Under the pieces are notes generated by a model that ran no database searches, had not been told where the DNA came from, and worked only from the letters and a program-made list of their open reading frames with translations. Both the position numbers and the translations under genes were made by a program. Shown here piece by piece: positions 47,448 through 57,870 of a stretch of 64,000 nt of DNA (position 1 is its first letter; each line of letters starts with the position of its first letter). The DNA comes from Earliella scabrosa (Eukaryota > Basidiomycota > Agaricomycetes > Polyporales > Polyporaceae), in assembly GCA_022605405.1 (NCBI GenBank), contig JABYQQ010000022.1, forward strand, positions 682,001 through 746,000, written 5' to 3'.

Positions 47448-49957
47448 GGCGCCGGAGCGATCTCGGGGAGGGCGGGGAGAGGGCGGACGGGGAGGAAGGG
47501 GGATCGATCTCACCCAGGCCAGCCGGCGTATTTATTCGGGGGTGCTGGGATGATCGCTGGTCCGCTGGTCCGCTCGAACATGAGGCTCGCCACGACACCG
47601 ACCGTCTGCGCGGTGTCGAAGGCTAGCTTGATGGGGTCGTACGTCAAGCTGTGTTCTAGTTTGGTGTAGACCCCGCCCCGCGCTACCCCCCTTTGCTGAG
47701 AGATTCTGCCAGCAACACGCGGTCGGGCGTTGGTGGGCGAACGGGAATAAACATGATCGCCGTACCACAAATGTGGCCGGCCCCGTCCTTCGCGAAGCAA
47801 GCTAAGCTTATAGCCGCGCCGCATTGTGACAGCGCGAAGGGCCTGCAGGGCACCATCGCGTCTCCCGTCGCGAAGGGTCTCATTACATTCGCCAAGCAGT
47901 GCCGTTATGCTCAGCGACGTGCGCAATATTCATGGGGAGGCTCGCGATGGACCGCGGAGATAGATTCAGATATTGAAACAGGTATTCGGAAGTCTGGATG
48001 CGCGCCGAATACCGACGTCGAGGCGATCGAGGCATCGGCACACGAGGCTGCGGAAGATGAAACCCGTAGCGCACGCCTTCACGCCTCGCTCGGGTTCCTG
48101 TGGTGCATGTCCGGTCAGGAACAGCGCCTATCATATCGCGCGGCGGCGAGGCGTTTCGACGCGCTAGTACGGAACTAGTAGGCGGTGACCAACAAGTTAT
48201 TCAACGCCGTTTGAGGGCGTGCAGGGTGCACATCGCCGCACATCGGTCGTGCATCAACGCTGCATCGCCAGAAACGAGGATGATCGCCTCAGATCTGCGG
48301 CAGCGAGAGAGCCGATTGTAGCGAGCGGGCGTGGTGGCGGCTGGTGCGGATGATACTGCGTCATGATGGCCATTGAGAGACCACTGGTCGATATTTTGTC
48401 CGACGCGGTCGGGTGAGAGCACTGCGGCGGAGGTGTTGTCGCATGTTGGATTCAAGGTGTCGCGTGGTGGATATGCCATGCGGCACACCGAGAGGATGTA
48501 GGGAGTCCAGGCAGAGTAGATCTAGCGGCCAAAGAGTCTGAGTTCGAACGCATGAGCAAGACAGTCTTATTCCGGATCGAAGGCAGACTAACGTTCTTCG
48601 GTGAAACCATGTGTGTATACTGCATCCGGGTCTGTGGAGAATATTGTGCGTATTGCTTTCTCCAAACATTGGAAAGCCAGTCCACGGGACGTACCTCCGC
48701 TGCACGTTATGCGAGTGCATGCGTGTTGCGCGCTGTCTGAAAATTGCGCTCGCTGTGCTTTCCGATGTGCTGACAGCAGCAACAATCTGGGGGCCAAGTG
48801 GCGGCCGGATGCTCCGTTCTCGACGAGAGTTGGGGCGGACTGCGAAACATCTCCACGTGTTGGAAGCATGGCCTGCAGTGGTGATTCGCTTCACCCACGC
48901 TACTAGACTTGTACGTGTTCGATGAGGTTCGATGTCGACGACGAGAAGATAGGGTCTGCAGCAGATCAAACGTGATGTCGAGAAGGGGGGCCGACGAGGA
49001 TGCGTGATCCGTACGTTACCATGACCTAGGACGTTCGAGCTTGGGAGGTGCAGATTTCGACGCCACTGACAGTGATCGAGGGCCCATGACCGCTCCAGTC
49101 TTCAGCTTCAATCTCCAAGATGAACGGCTGAAGAACACGATAGGAAACTTGATTTGGTGGCGTCGAGTGTGGCACCGCTCTCCTTCCTTCGTCAATGATG
49201 ATTTTCTCAGTTCTAGGCTCAGGACTCTGGTAAAGCCTAAGTCGACGTACCTGGGTTCATGCTTTGCCACATACGGGACATTCTTCAGACTGCGCTTCTG
49301 TGCGCTCATTCCCATCACTGCCCGGAACGATAAACCGGGGAGATCGAGACATGCAGTAGCGGAAGAGACCTTGCGGATCAGTCGTACACCCATTCAGCAG
49401 TCAGTCTGAGCCTCGTGCGACATGGGGGGACAGGAACGGTGCTCACCACACCCCATGTCTTACAAAACACCGTCTGCAAAGCTTTGTTGTTGAACGACGC
49501 CAGGCTGCCGAACTTGTACGTAGCACTCTCTTGTGGACGGACTGATGACTAGTCTCGAGTCTGTAGCTTGTCACTCTCCGAAGGTTGAAGGGATGGCATG
49601 TCTCGCTGCGGTGAAGTAATTGATTGTTGGATTGAGCACGGCTTCGAGATTGGAACGAGGAGGTAACAGTATGTAGAGAAGACGGTTAGGCCGAGCGTCA
49701 AAATGACTTGCAAGCTATACCAGCGCTACTAGGAGGTGTAAGTAAGTGTAAGTAAGTCTGTAACAATCCACCATCATGCCGTCTTACATCATACTTACTG
49801 CCTGTTAGACGCCATACTACAGCCTCGTTGATCGAATAGAAACATTGTAGTAGACCCTCTGTTCCCCTCTCTCCTCCTCATCGTCGCCGTCCCCCGTCCT
49901 CCTTCATTCGATTCTCAGTTAGGTTTCCGGTACCAAGCATTCTCGAGACGGTACAAC
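47448..49957. other. Intergenic region upstream of P450 and beta-adaptin genes
   Basis: About 2.5 kb without a supported gene. The longest frame (48361-48969, minus) has no recognisable domain or coherent splice pattern. A short GTAAGTAAGT repeat occurs near 49740. The last few hundred bases before 49958 are pyrimidine-rich and are probably the leader of the adaptin gene. Confidence 0.35.
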
Positions 49958-52582
49958 ATGTCAATGCGCGCACCTCCCCGGAAGGGCGAGAATTTCGAGC
50001 TTGCCGCGGACTTGAACAGCGAATACAAGGAGAAACGGAAGGATGCGATCAAGCGAGTCATCGCGAACATGACCGTTCAGAAAGGTATGTTTCGCTATGT
50101 CGGCATTGCAGCGCATGGCTGAAGGCCATGGAAGATGTCAGCGGCCTGTTCCCTGACGTCCTGAAGAACATGCAGACCGACGACCTCGAGCAGAAGAAGC
50201 TCGTCTACCTCTACCTCATGAACTACGCCAAAACACAACCCGAGCTTGTCATCCTCGCTGTGAACACATTCGTCAAGGACACGGACGACCCAAACCCCCT
50301 CGTGCGCGCGCTCGCGATCCGGACCATGGGCTGTCTGCGCGCGGAGAAGATCATCGACTACCTCTGTGATCCGCTTCAGAAATGTCTCAAGGACGACAAT
50401 CCGTATGTTCGCAAGACGGCCGCTCTGTGCGTCGCGAAACTATATGACCTGAAGCCGGAGCTTGTGATTGAGAACGGGTTTTTGGAGCAACTGAGGGACA
50501 TGATCGCGGATAGCAATCCTATGGTGCGTGCATTACCTTGACCACTCGACTCGCACGCAAACCTTGTGCAGGTGGTTGCGAACACTGTAGCTGCACTATC
50601 GGACATCCACCTCGCAGCGGTCGCTGCCGGTGCAACAAGAGACAGCTTCCCGATCACCACCGACATTGTGAACAAGCTCCTCGTGGCCCTAAACGAGTGC
50701 TCAGAGTGGGGACGTGTCGCCATCCTCACCGCCCTCTCCCGATACACTGCAGAGGACGCCGGCGAGAGCGAGCACATATGCGAGCGCGTCGTCCCACAAT
50801 TCCAGCACGCAAACGCGAGCGTCGTCCTGTCCGCGGTCAAGGTAGGGCCCAAAGTATCCCACCATCGCCGTACCCTCTAAATGCGATGTATCCACCCAGG
50901 TTGTCATGATCCACATGCGCGGCATCAACTCCGAGAACCTGACCAAGACGCTCGTCCGGAAGATGGCACCTCCACTCGTGACACTACTATCCAATCCTCC
51001 AGAAGTGCAGTGGGTCGCGCTGCGCAACATCAACCTCCTCTTGCAGAAGCGGTCCGACATCCTCACCAACGAGATGCGCGTCTTCTTCTGTAAGTACAAC
51101 GACCCGCTGTACGTCAAGGTAGAGAAGCTCGACATCATGGTACGACTCGCGACGGAGAACAACGTGGACCCGCTCTTGAGCGAGTTGAAGGAGTGCGTCG
51201 TCCTCGTGTCATGTCATGGACTCGGACGTTGACTGACCCGCGCGTAGGTACTCGCAGGAAGTGGACGTTGACTTCGTGCGACGGAGTATCAAGGCGATAG
51301 GTCAAACAGCCGTCAAGATCGACGAGGCAGCGGAGCGGTGCGTGAACGTCCTCTTGGATCTCATCGGCACGCGCGTCAGCTACGTAGTGCAAGAAGCGGT
51401 CGTGGTCATGAAGGTGCGCTCCGCTTGATGATGGGGTATCTCTGGCTAACCTGGAAATCACGTCAGGACATCTTCCGGAAATATCCGTCCACGTACGAAG
51501 GCGTCATCCCGACACTATGCGCGAACCTTGACGAACTGGACGAGCCAGAAGCCAAGGCGTCGCTTATCTGGATCATCGGGGAGTACGCGAAGAAGATCGA
51601 CAACGCCGATGAGCTGCTCGGAATCTTTGTGGACACGTTCACAGAGGAGTCCTACCCAGTACGTATTCATTACTCTAACGTGATAGGTGGAAACTCTTGA
51701 TCTGACTGACATCCATCTATCCATAGGTACAACTGCAGACTCTCACTGCCGTGGTGAAGCTGTATCTCCAAAAGCCGGAGAGCTCACAGGGCCTGGTACA
51801 GAAGGTGTTGAACACCGCGACGAAGGACTGCGACTCACCAGACGTCCGGGATCGTGCATACATCTACTGGCGACTACTGTCGACAGATCCTGGCGCTGCC
51901 AAGGCAAGTGCAACCGCTCGTCAGTGATGACATCCCTCGCTGACAGTTGTCATTAGGCTGTCGTGCTCGCAATGCGGCCTCCAATCACATTACCGCGAAC
52001 AACGGTTTCGCCTGGGTTGCTGGAGGAGCTGCTGGGCGAGATCCCCATGCTTGCGAGTGTGTATCACAAACCGGCGGAAACCTTCGTTGGGCGTGGGCGT
52101 ATCAGCGCGGACGCGATGCAACAACGGAAAGGGACAGAGTATGTCTTACATGCCCTAGAACCTCCTCTCACACTCGCCTCACCTCACCTCCCCACCCCCA
52201 CAGACTTGCAGACGACCGCTTTGCGACACAAAAAGCCCTGCAGACCGTCGCCGCCGGCCAACAAGCCGAAAACCTGCTCGACTTCTCGGACGACGTGCCA
52301 AACGAGGGCCAGCCATCGGGCCTCGCCGCGACAACCGTGCTCGCGTCGACGCCCGCAGCCGCGAACCTGCTCGCGGGCACGTCGAGCAACCCGCTCGACG
52401 ACCTCGTGTCCATCTTTGGGAGCGCGAACCTCGGTGCAACGCCAGCCGCGACCCCTGCGCCCGCGTTCGGCTTCGGGTCTCCACCGATGGCGGCGGCCGC
52501 GCCCGCGATGACGCCGTCGGTGATGTCGCCGCCCCAGCAGCCGGCACAGTCGGGGCAGGACGATCTTCTCGGTTTGTTCTAG
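49958..52582 (+). CDS. APL2: AP complex beta subunit (beta-adaptin, AP-1 type)
   Basis: About ten exons encode roughly 730 residues. The N-terminal trunk is the classic adaptin solenoid: [96 protein letters not shown] and [21 protein letters not shown] hinge with ENLLDFSDD and the C-terminal LLGLF (clathrin-box and dileucine-like motifs) follows. There is no large appendage domain, as in fungal AP-1 beta. The complex forms clathrin coats for trans-Golgi/endosome sorting. AP-2 beta (APL1) is the alternative; strong similarity of the trunk to AP1/2 beta chains cannot exclude it by eye. Confidence 0.85.
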
Positions 52583-53152
52583 ATCTTAGAGTTTGTGCTT
52601 TGTTGCATCTGCATTTGGTGTGGCTGTCGCTCGCAAGTGTACGTTTCCTGTTTTCTGTATTGTATCCACGCTTTCCTGGAGTTCGGGAGTTGCTTTGGTG
52701 AGCGCCTATTGTGGGAAGGTGGAGGTGAGGCGTAGTGAGGAATCGTCGTACTCTGAGATGTTGCGGCGTTGCTGATACGATGTCGTACTTGCAGATTGTT
52801 CCTGCTTTCGGTGCCGTCGCGAGTGTGACTCCAGCTATGAGCGGGACACATGAAGGGTGCTAATCCCCGATTTCGGCGAATACGTTCTGCCTCTCTCACG
52901 ACAGGACGTCTCGGACGAGGTTCACCTACGGCCCCCTTAAGTGCGGCGGGCTGCAATATGGTGGGTTTTGTTTGTGGAAGTTGCGGTCTGTAGTCGATGA
53001 CCCACAGGTCAACGTTCGGAAGGCTGTAATGATGAACTGTTCAGCCAACTTCGGGTGGTAGGTACTGATGCATACGGCATGAAGCAACGTGCTGCGGTCC
53101 GTCCAACTCTCAAGCGTCGGTGCCGATTGCAGACCCTAGTCATACCGTGTGC
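52583..53152 (+). other. Intergenic region, beta-adaptin 3' end and MDR-D promoter
   Basis: No gene is seen. It ends with the MDR-D TATA box. Confidence 0.35.
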
Positions 53153-53158
53153 TATAAG
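53153..53158 (+). promoter_or_regulatory. TATA box of MDR-D
   Basis: TATAAG lies about 60 bp upstream of the ATG at 53216. Confidence 0.55.
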
Positions 53159-53215
53159 AGCTGGTGGTCGACAGTTTCCCCCACTGACCCCCAGGTGTCA
53201 GCCTTCCTCAGCCCC

Positions 53216-54522
53216 ATGTCCTCCGCGCAGCAGAAAGCGTTCTTCCTCGAGTCCAAGCTCGGCCAGTTCGCGGTCCGGACGACCGACATACCCAAAGCAG
53301 GTCCTGGCGAGGTGCTTGTCAAGGTCGAGGCAGCTGCGCTGAATCCCCTTGACTGGGCGATCCAAGCGTTTGGCGTGTTCGTGGAGAAGTACCCGGCAGT
53401 GCTTGGATGCGACGGCGCCGGCACTGTCGTCCAACTAGGCGAAGGGGTGACTTCGTTGGTCGTTGGTGATAGGATGTAAGTACCATATCGACAGGTTCAG
53501 TCCCCGTTTGTGACTTTGGCGCGGACGATACAGCGCGTTCCAGGGGACGATTGACGCCATCGGGCATTCCATTACCGGGACGTTCGCTCAATACACCACT
53601 ACACCCGCGAAGCTCGCAGTCAAGGTGACTTTCTCCTGCTCTGCTCATGCGCTTGGAGCTCACTTATGTGGTTGTTGTGATCGAATTGCAGCTACCCACC
53701 AGTGTGACCTTTGAATCGGCCGCGAGCATGCCTTGTACCCTTCCTACGGCTGCGTTCCCGCTCTACAACCCGGCTGGACCGATCAAGCTCGTGGCCCCGT
53801 GGGCGGAAGGTGGGAAAGGCAAGTACTCGGGGAAGTCCGCTCTCGTCGTCGGTGGATCCTCATCCATCGGTCAATACGGTTCGTCCACATCCCTCCTCGC
53901 TCCTCCCTGCCCTCGCTCACAGCGCTCTCTGATTGCAGTCATCCAGTTCGCTCGTCTATCCGGCTTCTCGCCCATTATCACCACCGCGTCGCTGCACAAC
54001 GCTGAGTACTTGATCTCGCTCGGCGCGACACACGTCATCGACCGCACCCTCCCGACCGACACGGTTCAGGCGAAGGCGGAGGACCTTGCAGGCGGGCCGT
54101 TCGACCTCGTCTACGACGCCGTGTCCACCCCCGACACCATGCCTCTCGCGTATGCGCTGACCTCCCCTCGTGGCGATATGGTGGTCGTCTCTCCCCCCTC
54201 GAACTTCGGGGGAGACGAGGAGCCCAAGAAGAAGGTGCACATGGCTCGTGGTCTCCTGGCCCTTCCTGGAAATGAGGATATTGGCGCGAGTTTGCTTGGG
54301 TCGCTTCCCGCGTTACTGGAAGCTGGTGAACTCAAGGTGCGATATGCCCTCGCGCACTCGCCGCATGTATGGAATTTCGATACTCAGTCTCGTCATCTTC
54401 AGCCCAACCGGACCGAAGTGCTCGCGGGGGGTTTGAACGCGATCGCGCGCGGCCTTGAGCGGCTGAAGAACAAGCAGGTCAGCGGCATCAAGCTGGTTGT
54501 CTTGCCACAGGAGGCCCCCTAG
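53216..54522 (+). CDS. MDR oxidoreductase D (zinc-independent, enoyl/quinone reductase-like)
   Basis: About five exons encode roughly 345 residues, starting MSSAQQKAFFLESKLGQFAV. Blocks are GPGEVLVKVEAAALNPLDWA, AVLGCDGAGTVVQLGEGV, ITGTFAQYTTTPAKLAVK, GKSALVVGGSSSIGQYG (nucleotide loop), GATHVIDRTLPTD and GPFDLVYDAVSTPDT; the end is GLERLKNKQVSGIKLVVLP. Its N-terminal part is the most divergent of the five MDRs in the window. It lies upstream of pseudouridine synthase copy 2 on the same strand. NADPH-dependent reduction of an activated double bond or quinone is the family expectation. Confidence 0.83.
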
Positions 54523-54777
54523 TAGAGGCGGACATAGGCGCATAACGGGTTGCTTGAGAACGTGTAGTCGATGTATTTGCGCTTCAGCGTTTGGGATCTA
54601 AAAGACATGCTCGGAGGTACTTCGTAGGGCCACGATGGCATGATGCAGCCACAAGCGCGAGCCAATTTCGAGCTCCGACTGAAAGTGCACCCGACCGGAC
54701 AGCGTACATGTTAACCTTGGTTGTATCCCCACCTGCGCGTAACTGCGTCAATCTTCGAATCGACGAGGTAAGTGGGC

Positions 54778-56244
54778 ATGGTCAAACGAGATGCGCGTCT
54801 GAAGCGACAACTAGGTCTCAGGTCAGACGGGCACACTCACCCGATGACAAGTATCTCCCGCTCCCTACCACGTAGCCTCAAGCTCAAGGCACCGAAGCCC
54901 TCTGTGCCAACAGCAACCTCCGGACCGTCGAGAACGCCCGATTACAGACTACCACCCGAGACGGTGCTTCTGTATGCCGACCGCGGCATGGTCGTGATCA
55001 ACAAGCCGCGTGGTCTAATTTCTCAGTTGGCGGATCCGCAAAACAAACGAATGGTTCGAGCGCTCTGAAATCCTTCCTCTGCAACCTGCTGAATCACGTT
55101 TGACAGGGCCCCAGCGTGGATGCTGAGATATTCTCCACGTTGCTCGAGGGTGCGTGCACTGCCTACGTTCAATAGCCGAGCTTACTGAGCGCTACTAGAT
55201 CTGCGTGAACGTCTGGGCGTACAGCAGCCCCTCCGGACCATCCACCGGCTTGACAAGGTTTGTGCCAAGGCACTGCGGGAGGACGTTACTGATTTGCAGC
55301 GTGCCAGCATACGACCGGTGCACTAGCGCTTGCGTGCTCGGTAGAAACCGCGCGGGAGTATAGCCGACAGTTGTCCAGAGGACAGGCACAGAAGACCTAT
55401 CTTGCACTAGTCTGCGGTGATGCATCTGCATTCCGGAGCAAGAGCGGTGTTATAGAGACGAAGCTGGAGTGCCGGGACGGCCGGGTTCGTATACCAGGTG
55501 TCACGGGTGTGTATGAACGAGAGTTCGTCAAGCCTAACCCCACGGGCGCCCTGCGTGGAGAAGACTGGACCAAGGATGCGGTTACTGAGTACGAAGTTGT
55601 CGCCAGCTCGGTATGTTCGGTCACCGTGTGAAGACTTACTCATGTACGGTCGGCTGACTCGATGGTTCAAAGTCGAAAGTACCCCTGTCGCTGTTACGGC
55701 TACAGCTCCTCACTGGGGTCAAGCATCAGCTCCGAGTGCACTTAGCGCAACATCTACGCAGTGAGTGCCACGGGTATTGAACATGGCACTCTACGAGTAC
55801 TGATCCCTCCCGTCAGCACCCATCCTCGGTGACACCTACTATATGCATCCGCGATACCGGCTGTTGAGAGAGATCAAGAAACGCTTTCCCATACCAGACC
55901 GCCTGTATCTACACGCGTCCCAATTTTCTCTCTTGGTGCGTTCACTGATTCCTCAACACGACAATGTCGCCGTTGTATGTCTGACAGACGTCTCTGATTC
56001 AAAGAGATACCATCCGTCCCAAGTCCGACTCACGATTGGTGCGCCCTTGCCGGAGGAGTTCGTCAATGTCTGCCACAGCGCAGGTATCCCACTTAACCTC
56101 GACGCCACGATGGGAGGAGTCTGGGTCGATGACACTCAAGTTCGAGGTGCGGAGATTGTTTCGCCAGAAAACCGTGGTGCACAAGTCGAAGACGTGGTGC
56201 AACAGCTGCGCGGCAAATGGTACGGGCCATCGCGTTCGCCGTAG
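54778..56244 (+). CDS. RluA-type pseudouridine synthase, copy 2
   Basis: Blocks in order are ETVLLYADRGMVVINKPRG, DAEIFSTLLEDLRERLGVQQ, IHRLDK (catalytic Asp), TTGALALACSVETAREYSRQ, KTYLALVCGDASAFRS, TKLECRDGRVRIPG, WTKDAVTEYEVVASS, RDRLYLHASQFSLL-like with IPDRLYLHASQFSLL, YHPSQVRLTIGAPLPEEFV and LDATMGGVWVDDTQVRGAEI. This is an RluA-family rRNA pseudouridine synthase, probably mitochondrial (Pus5/RPUSD-like). The stop is at 56242-56244. The 5' end is uncertain: the ATG at 54778 opens the frame directly, but an upstream exon is possible. It is flanked by MDR-D and MDR-E on the same strand, and its paralogue at 38108-39398 is also followed by an MDR. Confidence 0.72.
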
Positions 56245-56490
56245 AAGATACTTAGACGATTATACTGAGTTCATATCCCCATGCGGCGGAGCGCCCGAAT
56301 TTTGTGCCAGAAGTGGATGCATGCCCGGTCGGTGCCGCCCGGACCAGCGCTTCTGTGGTTGTTTGCGAGAGGAGCAGAGGCGGATTTCCCGATTCACCGT
56401 CGAATCCCCACGGCGGGTTCGGTGCCGTCTCTTCTAAGCTGGTCACGGGCCTCCTATCCTATTCTCCTGGAGGGTCGGGATATACAGAGG

Positions 56491-56498
56491 TATAAATA
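56491..56498 (+). promoter_or_regulatory. TATA box of MDR-E
   Basis: A perfect TATAAATA lies 76 bp upstream of the ATG at 56567. Confidence 0.65.
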
Positions 56499-56566
56499 CT
56501 GACCTAGAGAGACAGGATGTCCGAGTCGTTAACTCACATCTTCAGCAACCCAAACACCTCCCCAAC

Positions 56567-57870
56567 ATGCAGAAAGCCCTCGTTCTCACCGCGCCTTTTG
56601 GCAAAGGCGAATACAAAATTATTGAGAAGCCCATCCCCACACCCAAACCCGACCAGATCCTCGTCAGGATCGAAGCGACTGGTTTGAGTCCCGCCGACTG
56701 GAAGATCCCGACTCCATCGTTCGCCCTCTGGACCGACTCCTACCCCATCACCCTTGGGTGGGACGGTGCGGGCCTTGTTGAGGCGGTTGGCAGTGAGGTC
56801 ACTGGCTATGCTAAAGGCGATCGGGTGTAAGTGCTCTCATCAATGTCGATTGCGGTCTACGACTGACCTCCTGCTCAGCATTTTCCAGGCGCACCATGAC
56901 GACGCGGCAAACGTCATGCACGGGCTGTTCCAGCAGTACGTCGTGGTACCGACGTTGGCCATAGCCAAGGTACGTAGGATGCTCCCTCGCGGCCGAATAA
57001 TCCGTTTAATGGTTATGACCTGGTCCTCCTTGTAGATTTCCGACAACGTCTCGTTCGTCGCCGCAGCGACAATGTTCAGTAACGTTTCTACCGTCGCCAA
57101 CTCTCTCTTCGGTCAGAAGCCCGAGAGCAACTCAGCCAGGCTGACGCCCCCCTGGGCGGGAGGGGCAGGGAAGTACGCCGGCAAGTCCTTCTTGTGTATC
57201 GGAGGCGCGTCCAACGTGGGGCACTATGGTGAACTGTTCAGTTGTCTAGCACTTGCCATCCAGCCCTGACATATAGTCCTTGCAGTCCTCCAGTTCGCAA
57301 AATGGGCGGGGTTCACCAACGTCATCGCTACCGGGTCGCTGCACAACGAAGAGCACATGAAGTCCTATGGCGCGACTCATGTCATCGACCGCAAGCTGCC
57401 CGCCGAGCAGATCATAGATCAGGTGAAGGCCATCGCCGGCGGCTTGGTCGACGTCGCGTTCGACACCGTCACGGTCGACGAGAGTATCATCCTCGCCACT
57501 TCGCTGCTCCGTCCCGAAGGCGTTCTCGTCGTCGTCCTTTACGACAAGGACGAGCTCATCAGGGAGCTCTCTGCGGAGAAAAAGCTCGTGCAGGTGACTG
57601 CGCGCGGCATCATGACCCTCGAAATGAACAAGAATGCCCTGGATGAGCTGTACGCTCAGCTCCCTGAGCTGCTGTCGAATGGGACCCTCAAGGTGAGCGA
57701 AGAATTGTATTCTTCGGGTTGAGCTTCAAACGCTAAATGTTGTTGTACAGCCTGCCGCATACGAGTTGCTCGAGGGCGGTCTCAGCGCTGTACCAATAGG
57801 TCTTGAGCGGTTGGAGCACAACAAGGTCAGCGGGGTGAAGCTGATCGTGCGTCCCCAGGAGACAGTATGA
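56567..57870 (+). CDS. MDR oxidoreductase E (zinc-independent, enoyl/quinone reductase-like)
   Basis: About five exons encode roughly 345 residues, starting MQKALVLTAPFGKGEYKIIE. Exon 1 ends at 56826 in phase 2. Blocks are EKPIPTPKPDQILVRIEATG, YPITLGWDGAGLVEAVGSEV, GYAKGDRV, HGLFQQYVVVPTLAIAK, GKSFLCIGGASNVGHYG (nucleotide loop), GATHVIDRKLPAEQI and GLVDVAFDTVTVDES; the end is GLERLEHNKVSGVKLIV. It is closest by eye to MDR-C at 36405-37723, and both follow a pseudouridine synthase gene. It is a probable NADPH-dependent enone or quinone reductase; the substrate is unknown. Confidence 0.85.

Noticed and set aside
48361..48969. 202-residue minus-strand frame upstream of beta-adaptin
   Set aside because: Its composition is unstructured, it has no domain, and overlapping frames on the other strand are equally open.
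31766..57870. Classic zinc alcohol dehydrogenase assignment for the five MDR genes
   Set aside because: The Cys ligands of the catalytic and structural zinc sites are not present. The sequences fit zinc-independent enoyl/quinone reductase-like MDRs.
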